43,846 bases of DNA from an uncultured Lachnospiraceae bacterium. Its GTDB lineage: Bacteria; Bacillota; Clostridia; Lachnospirales; Lachnospiraceae. Location: contig CAJKWK010000018.1 of assembly GCA_905203555.1 (NCBI GenBank), positions 1 through 43,846 on the forward strand, in the 5' to 3' direction. Below the pieces are notes generated by a model. That model was given only the letters and a program-made list of their open reading frames with translations. It did not search any database and had not been told where the DNA came from. Positions 33,805 through 42,281 of the stretch are shown in pieces; the stretch's first letter is position 1, and every line of letters begins with the position of its first letter. A program made the position numbers and the translations under genes.

Positions 33805-36800
33805 TTATTTCTTATCAGATATATACGTTCTGTAAAATTCCTCCTCGGACAGAGGCTTATTGATGTAATATCCCTGAATAATATCGCAGGACATTTCCCG
33901 CAGCACCTCCAGATGCTCCTTCGTCTCCACACCTTCTGCCACACACTGCACCCGGAACTTTTTACAAATATCAATGATATTTTCCACTACAATCCTAGCT
34001 TTCTCATCATGATAAATATCATTGATGATCCGCCGGTCAAGTTTCAAAGTATTCAGCTGTAATGAATACAACACATAGACATTACTGTACTCTGAGCCGT
34101 AATCATCCAACGCCGTCCGATATCCCTGCTCCCGAAATCCATCCACAATATTTTTCAGGCTCATATTATCAATGGAACCGATGCTCTCCGTAATTTCAAT
34201 TTCCAGAAGATTCTTCGGAATACCGTACCGCTCTACGATCTGATTCGTTTCCTCCAAAATATCCGGTTCCAGAATTGTCGCTCTGGAATAATTCAACGAG
34301 ATCGGGAACGGCTGCCAGCCGGATGCCATCCACTCCTTGATCATTCTGCACACACTTTCAAGCACAAACAGATCAATATAACGAATCAATCCCGCCCGCT
34401 CGATCACCGGAAGGAAAGTGCCCGGCGGAATGATTCCCTTTTCCCGGTCAATCAATCGAATCAGCGCCTCAGCGCCACAGATTGTTTCACTCTCCGCATC
34501 CACCTTCGGCTGCAGATACGCACAAAAGCTGCCGCTTTCAATCTGCTCCCGAATATCAACCAGAAGTTCCTTCACCGTCTTCTCACTGATCGCATTGTTA
34601 CTCTTCTTCTTATTCTGCGCCACAAGCAGTTTTTCCTCAATCTGATCCTGCATCTTCTCCGCAGAAATCGATGACTGTTCCCACGCATTGGCAGTAACGA
34701 TCCACTCTGCATAATTGTCCTCAATCTCCGCAACAAACTGTTGACAGCGATCGCGGAATTCCTCATAAACTACATTTTCACAAACAGCAAAAAAGCTGGT
34801 TCTGCCCAAACGATAACAATTGCTCCGGCCAAACAGGCGGGTCATCAATTTCGCCGTAAAGCTCAGCATCTCATCCCCTTTGATATTGCCATACTGCTGG
34901 TTATAGCGTTTCATGTCAACCATCTGCACGCCTACCATACCAAGCGTGATCAACGAATCTTCATTCAGTCCTTCCAGACGTTTTCCATAGCTTTCATAAT
35001 TCATCACTCCGGTATTGCGGTCATCCCACAGCGCCCGTTCATACTCCTCACGCACCTCATACAAATGATCGGTCCACCGGATCATTTCCATCACATATTC
35101 CCGCGCAACACCGTCCATAATACGGTCATCACATTTTTCCACAAGAACACCGAACTGCAGCTGCTCCTTCTCATATTCTCCCATCAAAAAGACAGAATAA
35201 TCCAGAGCCTCCACATCATAGGCTCGCAGCATCTCCTCATATCCATCCCGTTCCGGACTGTCAATATACAGGAAATGTTTTTCCCCCGATTTGCGAAGTG
35301 CCTTTTCCAGATATTTGATCCGCTCCGGCAGAATTTCCAGCGTCTCTCCCTTTTGGTAAGCATTCCATCCCACCACCCGGAGAAACGCTCCGGTTCCCGG
35401 AATTCTCTGAAAGAGCGTCACTTCCTCGGCTCCATAACATTTTCCAATATATTCCAGGAACAAACGGTACACTTCTTTTCGTGTTTCCCCCCGCTTGATC
35501 CAATTCAGCCCCTGCTCCGAAAGCTGTGCCAGACTATTATCAAACTTTCCTACCTGCAGTTTCATCGGAACCATGTCTCTGTAAAATACAAGCTGATTTC
35601 CACCGCCACGTTTTGCCGCATCCAGCGCATAATAGGTGTTCTGGTAAATATACTCATACGACACTTTCCGAAGTCCCGGGCAAACCGCTCCCACAGACAC
35701 CGTAATATCAAAATTCATTCCGCCACAGACATAGCTGCCGCAAAGCGCTTTCATCAACTTCTCAACATCTCCGCGGACACCCTTCTTCGTCTTTTGACTG
35801 CAAAAATAAACTGCAAAAATATCTCCATTGATCCGGCCTGCCACAGCCGTTGGCGGAATCTGTTTTGTCAGTTTCTCCGCCACCTGACGAAGCAGTTCAT
35901 CTCCCACCATAAATCCACCGATCCGGTTCACTTCGCGGAATCTGTCAATATTCATCAGCAGAAAAACATCTTCTCCATCCTGCCGGTCTTCTCGTTCCAG
36001 AATATCCTTCACCAGAAGTTTTGTCGTCGCCAGATTATAAAGCCCCGTCGTCTCATCCAGTTCCGCTTTCTTCTGCAGCGCCAGCTCCCGCCGTTTCGCA
36101 AGATCAATATTACGCGCATAAATGAAGAGAATTTTATTTCCCGTTGTAGGAGAATCGATAATCTTAAATGTCAGATTCACCCATATAATCGTTCCCTGTC
36201 CGTATATCTGGCGGAACTCAAATTCCCGGATTACACTGCCTTCTTTCGCAGCCTGAAAAATTTTCTCCGCACTATACTCTTCTTCAAATCGCTTTCTGTC
36301 ATCTTCATTGGCAATCACACTCAGCAGCCGCTGGTAGACATCCTCATACGACACTTCCCCGATTTCACAATCTTCCAGCTTTTTTTCTGCATCCCAGATC
36401 ATTTCCAATTTCTTCGTCGTAAGATTTACATGAGCGCTGTAAATCGTATCCTGCACCATCACTTCCCGCATCTTCTCTTCATTAAACGCGCGAATCTCAG
36501 CCTCCTTCTGTGCAGTCACATCCTCTGCGATTCCAATTGCCTTCTCTACATTTCCCGCATCATCCTTCAAGGAAATATAAGTAATCTTCTCCCAGATATC
36601 CGTTCCGTCTACTCCCAGAAAATGAATGGTCCCCATCACCATATCCTCTCCGGCTCTGATCCGTTCATGGATACTGCGAAATTCATCGATGCTGTTCAAG
36701 TCAACCTTACCGGCGGCAATCAGATTTTCCGGAATATTCAAAAACTGTTTCTCTTTCGTCCTTCCGTGTGTACTCTGCAGGATCACCGTCTGCTCCTCGG

Positions 36801-37911
36801 TCTTATACTCCCAGATTTGCAGTTTGGTATAATCCTGAACAAACTGATACAACAGTTCCGTATGGTGCAGCTGCTCTTCCAGCATCCGCCGTCTGGTAAT
36901 ATCCATGCTGAGACCAAGCATAATCTTCTTACCATCCGCCAATTGAGTCATATTGGCGATCAAATGAACCCACGCAATGGAATCATCCCGTTTTCGGATC
37001 CGATACTCCAGAACAACCTGATTTTCCCCGGCACGCAGCGCAGACTTCACTTCATGATAAATCCGCCGCAGATCCTCCGGCACCACACGCAATGAAATAT
37101 CATTGTCCAGCTCCGCTTCCGCCTGTGCCCTCGTGTACCCATAGAGCTTATAAAATCCATCATTGGCATAAGTCAGTTCCAATCGATCCGTCACCAGCGC
37201 CTTAAACACGCCGGAGTGATTGTTTTCATTGATGAAACGGAGCTCCTGCTCCTTTTCCATCTCTTCCGTAGCATCAACCAGAAACGATAAGATCAGCTTT
37301 TCCCCTTCCCGGTTGTGAATATATTGTCCCACTTCATATACCCAGACCAACTTTCCCTGATTCTGCATGATCCGGTAATACACTTTATAAAAATTTTTGT
37401 TCCGGAGCTGCTCCCTAATATCTGCAGTCACCTTTTCCTGGTCTTCCTCGTAGATCAGTCCCCGGAACTTTCCTCCGGTCTGCTGAATAAATTCCTCATA
37501 GGTTCCACTTCCCAGATATCTCAGCAGCGACTGGTTAAAGCAAAGTATCGTCAGATCGTCATCATCCTTTGTAGCCATCACGCCACCCGGAATATTGGTA
37601 TTTACAAACTCCTGAAGATCCTCCTCCATCTCTTTTCGAACCTCTTGCCCCGGTTCATTGATGAAATAAAACGGAGACATTTCCGCACCATTTACGCGTC
37701 TTCTAACCTCTTTATCCTCCAGATTATAGATAACTCCCGCAAACAGCTCCGGTGTTCCCTCATTATCCGGAACTACTCTGCCCTTACACAAAAGCGAAAT
37801 CCACTCTCCCTTGTAATTCTTCGCACGATACCGGATTGCATGGTGATCCGTCTTGCCGTCTACGATTTCCTGATTACTCCGCAGGAAAAATTCCCGATCC
37901 TCCGGATGCAC
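33805..37911 (-). CDS. PAS-GGDEF-GAF-GGDEF-EAL protein, 3' part of a gene split by TAG
   Basis: 1368 residues from GTG 37911. The frame is the same as the gene upstream, with only a TAG and nine codons between, so this is the C-terminal part of one protein. Domains: the second half of a PAS (about 1-75), PAS domains at about 90-220, 225-345, 350-470 and 475-620, and a degenerate GGDEF reading NGDIF (about 630-780). Then come a GAF-like region (about 800-950), a second degenerate GGDEF with LGRTSF (about 960-1090) and EAL (about 1105-1360). The EAL motif (1148-1150), EITES, ALDDYGSEYS, KLDR and AEGVET are kept, so phosphodiesterase activity is possible. GGGGTGAG before GTG could allow restart. 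Confidence 0.85.
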   Translation of the reverse strand: MHPEDREFFLRSNQEIVDGKTDHHAIRYRAKNYKGEWISLLCKGRVVPDNEGTPELFAGVIYNLEDKEVRRRVNGAEMSPFYFINEPGQEVRKEMEEDLQEFVNTNIPGGVMATKDDDDLTILCFNQSLLRYLGSGTYEEFIQQTGGKFRGLIYEEDQEKVTADIREQLRNKNFYKVYYRIMQNQGKLVWVYEVGQYIHNREGEKLILSFLVDATEEMEKEQELRFINENNHSGVFKALVTDRLELTYANDGFYKLYGYTRAQAEAELDNDISLRVVPEDLRRIYHEVKSALRAGENQVVLEYRIRKRDDSIAWVHLIANMTQLADGKKIMLGLSMDITRRRMLEEQLHHTELLYQFVQDYTKLQIWEYKTEEQTVILQSTHGRTKEKQFLNIPENLIAAGKVDLNSIDEFRSIHERIRAGEDMVMGTIHFLGVDGTDIWEKITYISLKDDAGNVEKAIGIAEDVTAQKEAEIRAFNEEKMREVMVQDTIYSAHVNLTTKKLEMIWDAEKKLEDCEIGEVSYEDVYQRLLSVIANEDDRKRFEEEYSAEKIFQAAKEGSVIREFEFRQIYGQGTIIWVNLTFKIIDSPTTGNKILFIYARNIDLAKRRELALQKKAELDETTGLYNLATTKLLVKDILEREDRQDGEDVFLLMNIDRFREVNRIGGFMVGDELLRQVAEKLTKQIPPTAVAGRINGDIFAVYFCSQKTKKGVRGDVEKLMKALCGSYVCGGMNFDITVSVGAVCPGLRKVSYEYIYQNTYYALDAAKRGGGNQLVFYRDMVPMKLQVGKFDNSLAQLSEQGLNWIKRGETRKEVYRLFLEYIGKCYGAEEVTLFQRIPGTGAFLRVVGWNAYQKGETLEILPERIKYLEKALRKSGEKHFLYIDSPERDGYEEMLRAYDVEALDYSVFLMGEYEKEQLQFGVLVEKCDDRIMDGVAREYVMEMIRWTDHLYEVREEYERALWDDRNTGVMNYESYGKRLEGLNEDSLITLGMVGVQMVDMKRYNQQYGNIKGDEMLSFTAKLMTRLFGRSNCYRLGRTSFFAVCENVVYEEFRDRCQQFVAEIEDNYAEWIVTANAWEQSSISAEKMQDQIEEKLLVAQNKKKSNNAISEKTVKELLVDIREQIESGSFCAYLQPKVDAESETICGAEALIRLIDREKGIIPPGTFLPVIERAGLIRYIDLFVLESVCRMIKEWMASGWQPFPISLNYSRATILEPDILEETNQIVERYGIPKNLLEIEITESIGSIDNMSLKNIVDGFREQGYRTALDDYGSEYSNVYVLYSLQLNTLKLDRRIINDIYHDEKARIVVENIIDICKKFRVQCVAEGVETKEHLEVLREMSCDIIQGYYINKPLSEEEFYRTYISDKK

Positions 37912-37938
37912 AATCTCACCCCAGAATGCCGCCGCATC

Positions 37939-37941
37939 CTA
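37939..37941 (-). other. In-frame TAG splitting a PAS/GGDEF/EAL gene
   Basis: Reading ATT CTG TAG GAT GCG on the - strand, the stop falls inside a PAS domain whose sequence continues in the same frame (FGLPKQIL, stop, DAAAFWGEIVHPEDREF). A one-base change from GAG, CAG or AAG would give this. Confidence 0.9.
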
Positions 37942-38991
37942 CAGAATTTGTTTCGGCAGACCAAATTCACGAACCATTTTTTTAGAATACATAAAGGTTC
38001 CGTTTTTTAAGTTGCCGGCAAATGCATATCCATCCACTGTTTCTGAAAATGCATCAAACATACTGTTCCGGCTATATTCGAACAGTGGCTTGTCCACTGA
38101 CTGTTCTCTTATCTCTCGATTATCCAGAAACCGTTTCTTTCCCTGTGCAATATGATAATCCCGTTTCTGGATATACATCTGCGTATCCGCCAAAGCCAAC
38201 ACATCCGAAACACCCAGCCGTTCCTTTCCACGCACCTTAACAAGTCCATAACTAAACGAAACATCGTAGGAAATCCCCGCCTGCACCCGGCCCTTCTTCA
38301 GCATTTCCAACATTCTTCTAAGCCAGCTCTCTGCCTGAAAGATTTCCTTTCCGACAAATACGATGATAAATTCATCCCCGCTCAGACGGAACATAAAGTC
38401 CGGCTCTTCCAGATCGTCTTTCATATTGGTAGCCACATAATGTAGCAAACGATCTCCTTCATAATGACCGTATGTATCATTGACCCATTTCAATCCATTA
38501 ATATCATAAAGCGCAATTACCAACTGTTCCCGATCATCCATCTGCTTTAACATCTCGTCCAGTCGTTTCCGGCCGGCTTTCCGGTTCAGGATCATCGTAA
38601 GTTCATCCATCGCAGCATCTAAGGACAGTTGAAGGTTCTCCGTAATGTCGGTTGAATACTGCACATGAAAAACCTTCCCCTCCCGCTCTTCCAGAAAATC
38701 ATAGTTCAGATAGGTTCTTCCATTCTTCGTATTATGCTCTCTCCAAAGACACTCCTGATCCTTCTCCTTCTTCAGCAGTTCCCCGATCTTACAAAAACTG
38801 CACCTCGCATTCTGCCCCTCCTGCAGTACCTGCCAACAGAGTTCCCCCTCTGGTTTTTCGACTTCAAACGTATCTTTCATAAAATCATTCATATAAACGA
38901 TTCGATCCGTTTCAACATCTGTAATATAAATATTGGCATGCAGCTGGTCGATAACCTTCTTGTAAAAATCTAACTCAAAATGTTCTTCCAT
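37939..38991 (-). CDS. PAS-GGDEF protein, 5' part of a gene split by TAG
   Basis: 350 residues from ATG 38991, chosen because GAGGGAG lies seven bases upstream; ATG 39006 is the alternative. Domains: PAS (about 1-120, with ANIYITDVETDRIVYMN and a CWQVLQEGQNARCSFC segment), then GGDEF (about 125-275) with SGDEF at 204-208, an active-type variant, and IALYDINGLKWVNDTYGH. The first half of another PAS ends abruptly at the TAG. No I-site RxxD is seen at the usual place (EEPDFMFRLSGDEF). Together with the part downstream it would make a protein of about 1728 residues. Even alone it could act as a cyclase. Confidence 0.85.
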   Translation of the reverse strand: MEEHFELDFYKKVIDQLHANIYITDVETDRIVYMNDFMKDTFEVEKPEGELCWQVLQEGQNARCSFCKIGELLKKEKDQECLWREHNTKNGRTYLNYDFLEEREGKVFHVQYSTDITENLQLSLDAAMDELTMILNRKAGRKRLDEMLKQMDDREQLVIALYDINGLKWVNDTYGHYEGDRLLHYVATNMKDDLEEPDFMFRLSGDEFIIVFVGKEIFQAESWLRRMLEMLKKGRVQAGISYDVSFSYGLVKVRGKERLGVSDVLALADTQMYIQKRDYHIAQGKKRFLDNREIREQSVDKPLFEYSRNSMFDAFSETVDGYAFAGNLKNGTFMYSKKMVREFGLPKQIL

Positions 38992-39020
38992 TCTGTTCTC
39001 CCTCATACGCTTTTGTTACG

Positions 39021-41345
39021 CTATTCCCCTAAATCCCTTGCTCTGATACGTTCTGCCCCCCCCCCTAAAAAATGGGGCTTATGCGCATATTTTGCCAGAA
39101 TCTGCTGCGTAAATTTTTCCACACCAATCGGTTTGCTGTAAAGATATCCCTGTCCCTGATCACATCCTATGGACTTCACAAACGCTTCCTGTTCCTCCGT
39201 TTCGATCCCCTCGATTACAGTTGCGATTGACAGTTTTTTCGATAACCGAACTACCTCTTCCATAATCATCCTTGTACTTCTGTCGCCCGCCTCTACCGTC
39301 TCCAGCAAAAATCCACGATCCAGTTTGACCTCATCGATCTTTAACTTTCCGAGCGTATTCAAAGAGGAGTATCCCGTACCGAAATCATCCATCGAAATCT
39401 TAAAGCCAATCTTTCTCAATCGGTCCAGCCGGGCGTTCATATCCGAAAGATCTTCAATCACAAGATCCTCCAAAATCTCCAATGTAATCAAAGATGCCGG
39501 AACATGATATTTTTCCAGCAGCTTACATAGTCGCTGCTCATAATCCTCTTCATAGAAAGTAAGCTTTGACTGATTAATAGAAATCGGAATCGGATCATAC
39601 CCTTCCTCAATCCATTGATGCAGACACCGACATACATTTTCAAACATATACATATCCAATTCCGCACAGAACCCATTTGTTTCAAAAAGCGGAATAAATG
39701 CAGATGGATATAACATCCTTCCCTCATCATTCACCCAGCGCACCAGCGCCTCTGCTCCTCCGAGGGTATCATCCGCCATCATGATCTTCGGCTGCAGATA
39801 TAACTCAAACTCACCCTTTTCCAGAGCCTCACGCGCATGACTCTCAATAAAATTATCCATCTGTTCCTGCTCATGCAGTGTCGTATCAAAAAGCCAGATT
39901 GCCTGCTGACTCGCCTGTTTCGCCTTTGCCAGTGCAAACATCGCCCGGGTCATCAGATCCTCCGCACCGACACCCTGCTCTGACACCGCAATTCCACAAC
40001 GCAGACTCAAATGATAATTAGAAGATTTCTTTTTCTTCACATTTGTAATCTTCTCCAATGCCTTCTCCATCCGGTCATACAACCGTTCCGGATTCGTTTC
40101 CTTCAAGAACAGATAAAACATATCTGCACTTTCACGAGAAACAAATTCTCCCGGCTCCAGCATTTCCTCCAGAGTCATTGCAATAAATTGAAGCAAAAGA
40201 TCCGCCTGCTCTTTTCCAAAAATCTCATTGATAAACTTAAACTGACGTACATTTACCACTGCAACTGCATAGCTGCGTTCAATCCCCTGCTCCTGAACCA
40301 GCTGGGTAAATCGATGGATGTTATACGTCCCCGTCAGTTCATCATAATATGCCATTCTCCGAAGATTCCCGTTCATATTTTTCATCATCCGGTAGCCATA
40401 CACCAACGTAATGAAAAAGATTCCGGTAACCACACAGAAGAACCCCGCCGCAACATATGCAATAATATAAATATTTTGATTCACATTCTGCGGAGAATTC
40501 ACACAGAACAAATACCACCCGTTAATCTGGATTGGCTCCAGCAGCCCATTATATTCCTTCTTCTGATACTCAAAAGAGAATTCAACTTCCTCCTGATTCT
40601 TCATAGCCCTGCGCACATCCGCAATTTCCTTCTCATCCAGATACGGTTTCTCCAGAACCGACTGAACGTCCTCCTGTACCGCCCTCTGCGTTCCGCGAAT
40701 CAGATAATTGCCATCCGCATCCAAAAGATGCACATAGCCTTTTCCGTAAAAAATATACTTTGCATCCAGCAGTTCCGAAAAAGCATCCACCACATCACTT
40801 GCCATCAATGCTCCAACGATTTCCCCATCCCGATAGACCGGAACACCAAATACTAATACCTTTTCGTCCTGAGTCGTAGTAGAAAACACGTCCGATACAA
40901 CTTCCTCTCCCTGCATCGTCTGCAACGCCGCTTCTCGTATCTCAGCACGTACCACATTCATCTTCGTTGATCCGTCTGTTTCCTGTTCATAATACGGTTT
41001 TGAAAGAATCCCCTCACCATCCGGTTTAAAAAAACCAAACGCCTGAAAATCATTCTGTGCGTCTGCCGCGATCAGCGCCTCCTGAAAATCCTCTTTCTGC
41101 TCCAATTCATATATACTGATACAGCTTGCCAATGTATTCAACATCTGAAAATTTCGTTCAATCTGTCGCTCAATGCGTTCCTTATAATTATCCGCCTCCT
41201 CATGCATCCGTTCTTCCGTGGCATGATTGAAGGTCGTAACAAATATTTTCGCCATCGCAAAACCGGCCACAAATAAAAATAACGTCAAACAAACAGAGAA
41301 AAAGATTACTTTTCTCATTCTTTTCTTCATGCTGATTTCTTCCAT
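39021..41345 (-). CDS. Cache-GGDEF(degenerate)-EAL c-di-GMP phosphodiesterase
   Basis: Hydrolyses c-di-GMP. 774 residues from ATG 41345 (AGGAGA upstream). Order: membrane helix (about 10-32), a Cache-type outside sensor (about 40-285), a second helix (about 290-315), then a GGDEF-fold domain (about 330-490) whose motif reads ESADMF and cannot be catalytic. An EAL domain (about 510-755) keeps the metal and catalytic set: EAL at 532-534, the Asn in PISINQS, Glu in LEILEDL, MDDFGTGYSS, KLDRG, IEGIET and QGYLYSKP. It is the first gene of the c-di-GMP operon, with a good promoter. A run of ten G in the coding strand lies near its 3' end. Confidence 0.93.
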   Translation of the reverse strand: MEEISMKKRMRKVIFFSVCLTLFLFVAGFAMAKIFVTTFNHATEERMHEEADNYKERIERQIERNFQMLNTLASCISIYELEQKEDFQEALIAADAQNDFQAFGFFKPDGEGILSKPYYEQETDGSTKMNVVRAEIREAALQTMQGEEVVSDVFSTTTQDEKVLVFGVPVYRDGEIVGALMASDVVDAFSELLDAKYIFYGKGYVHLLDADGNYLIRGTQRAVQEDVQSVLEKPYLDEKEIADVRRAMKNQEEVEFSFEYQKKEYNGLLEPIQINGWYLFCVNSPQNVNQNIYIIAYVAAGFFCVVTGIFFITLVYGYRMMKNMNGNLRRMAYYDELTGTYNIHRFTQLVQEQGIERSYAVAVVNVRQFKFINEIFGKEQADLLLQFIAMTLEEMLEPGEFVSRESADMFYLFLKETNPERLYDRMEKALEKITNVKKKKSSNYHLSLRCGIAVSEQGVGAEDLMTRAMFALAKAKQASQQAIWLFDTTLHEQEQMDNFIESHAREALEKGEFELYLQPKIMMADDTLGGAEALVRWVNDEGRMLYPSAFIPLFETNGFCAELDMYMFENVCRCLHQWIEEGYDPIPISINQSKLTFYEEDYEQRLCKLLEKYHVPASLITLEILEDLVIEDLSDMNARLDRLRKIGFKISMDDFGTGYSSLNTLGKLKIDEVKLDRGFLLETVEAGDRSTRMIMEEVVRLSKKLSIATVIEGIETEEQEAFVKSIGCDQGQGYLYSKPIGVEKFTQQILAKYAHKPHFLGGGAERIRARDLGE
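39056..39065 (-). repeat. Run of ten G in the phosphodiesterase tail
   Basis: Ten C on the + strand encode the GGG of HFLGGGAERI, 14 codons before the stop. Such tracts slip easily. One base more or less changes only the last dozen residues (loss gives an earlier stop, gain a stop at TAA 11 bases further). Confidence 0.85.
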
Positions 41346-41405
41346 AATAGTTCTCCTGATTCCCACTAAAATCATTTCATCTTTCTGTACCATACAGTCC
41401 TTTAT

Positions 41406-41435
41406 ATTATACATCGTTCCCTATAATATTTGCAA
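41406..41435 (-). promoter_or_regulatory. Promoter of the c-di-GMP operon with direct repeats
   Basis: On the - strand TTGCAA (41430-41435), 18 bases, TATAAT (41406-41411), about 60 bases before the start at 41345. ATCGTTCCC (+ strand) is repeated at 41413-41421 and 41435-41443, 22 bases apart, flanking the spacer, a possible operator. Confidence 0.65.
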
Positions 41436-41460
41436 TCGTTCCCAATCAGAATTCTACGCA

Positions 41461-41481
41461 AAACAGTCCCCCGGACTGTTT
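41461..41481. other. Perfect stem-loop between cpsD and the c-di-GMP operon
   Basis: AAACAGTCC-CCC-GGACTGTTT is a perfect 9-pair hairpin. It follows the stronger terminator at 41503-41538 in the - direction, so it may be a back-up terminator. Confidence 0.5.
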
Positions 41482-41502
41482 AATTGCATGCCCGTCATAC
41501 AC

Positions 41503-41538
41503 AAAAAGCTGCGGCAGTATCTCAATGCTGCCGCAGCT
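41503..41538 (-). terminator. Terminator of the cpsB-cpsD operon
   Basis: On the - strand AGCTGCGGCAG-N10-CTGCCGCAGCT is a perfect 11-pair stem followed by TTTTT, starting about 54 bases after the cpsD stop. Confidence 0.9.
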
Positions 41539-41591
41539 CATGTTTCCCATTCTCATATCGTCAATCCAAAACCTGCTTCATCAAGTACTTA

Positions 41592-42281
41592 TCAGGATTC
41601 GTATTTTTGTCCGTAATACTTTTTATAGTACTTTCCATAATACTTTCCGCTCTTCCCACGATCCACCTTATTCAGCACCACGCCCACAATCGGACATCCG
41701 GTTGCTTCCAGTTTCTCCTTCACTTCCTGAGCAAAACGATACTTCACTCTATTCGCTTCAATCACAAGCATCGATGCATCACAATTCTTCGCAATAATCG
41801 CCGCATCCACAACCAGCCCCAACGGAGCCGCATCAATCAAAACATAATCATAAATATCCCGGAATGAGCGAACGGTCTCTTCAAACAACTGCGACGCCAG
41901 AAGTTCCGTTGGATTCGGCGGAACCGGTCCCGCAAATAAAATATGCAGACCTCTCACATCCGTTCCGCAAACCGCATCCGCCAGATTACACTGACCGGAC
42001 AGATAGTGGGACAATCCCTTCTCTACCGTTCCATTCTCTATCACATTCACCAATACAGACCTTCTCATGTCCGCATCGATAATCAACACCTTTTTCCCCA
42101 GTTCTGCCAGAGACAACGCCAACCGGTATATGGTATTAGACTTTCCCTCTCCTGACATACAACTGGTACCCAGAATCACCTTCTTATCAATACCGGCAAA
42201 CTGTATATTCGTTCTGAGGGTATTGATCTCCTCTGTCATACCGTATGACATCTCTTCCTTCTTTAAACTGACTCTCCTCAT
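41592..42281 (-). CDS. cpsD: CpsD/CapB-type bacterial tyrosine kinase
   Basis: BY-kinase catalytic protein, 229 residues from ATG 42281, which overlaps the cpsB stop (ATGA); a longer frame to 42395 would run through cpsB and is unlikely. Walker A is TSCMSGEGKSNT, Walker A' is KVLIIDADMRRS and Walker B is YVLIDAAP. The C-terminus is a tyrosine cluster (KYYGKYYKKYYGQKYES, seven Tyr), the autophosphorylation tail. The N-terminal EEINTLRTNIQF element is the self-association motif. Such kinases control exopolysaccharide length and export together with a CpsC-type membrane activator, which is not in view here. Confidence 0.93.
   Translation of the reverse strand: MRRVSLKKEEMSYGMTEEINTLRTNIQFAGIDKKVILGTSCMSGEGKSNTIYRLALSLAELGKKVLIIDADMRRSVLVNVIENGTVEKGLSHYLSGQCNLADAVCGTDVRGLHILFAGPVPPNPTELLASQLFEETVRSFRDIYDYVLIDAAPLGLVVDAAIIAKNCDASMLVIEANRVKYRFAQEVKEKLEATGCPIVGVVLNKVDRGKSGKYYGKYYKKYYGQKYES

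Noticed and set aside
34741..37095. A 784-codon open frame on the + strand opposite the PAS/EAL gene, and a 381-codon one at 31985-33130
   Set aside because: They lie antisense to clear GGDEF/EAL coding sequence, have no recognisable domains or ribosome sites, and show the His/Ile/Arg-rich composition of shadow frames.
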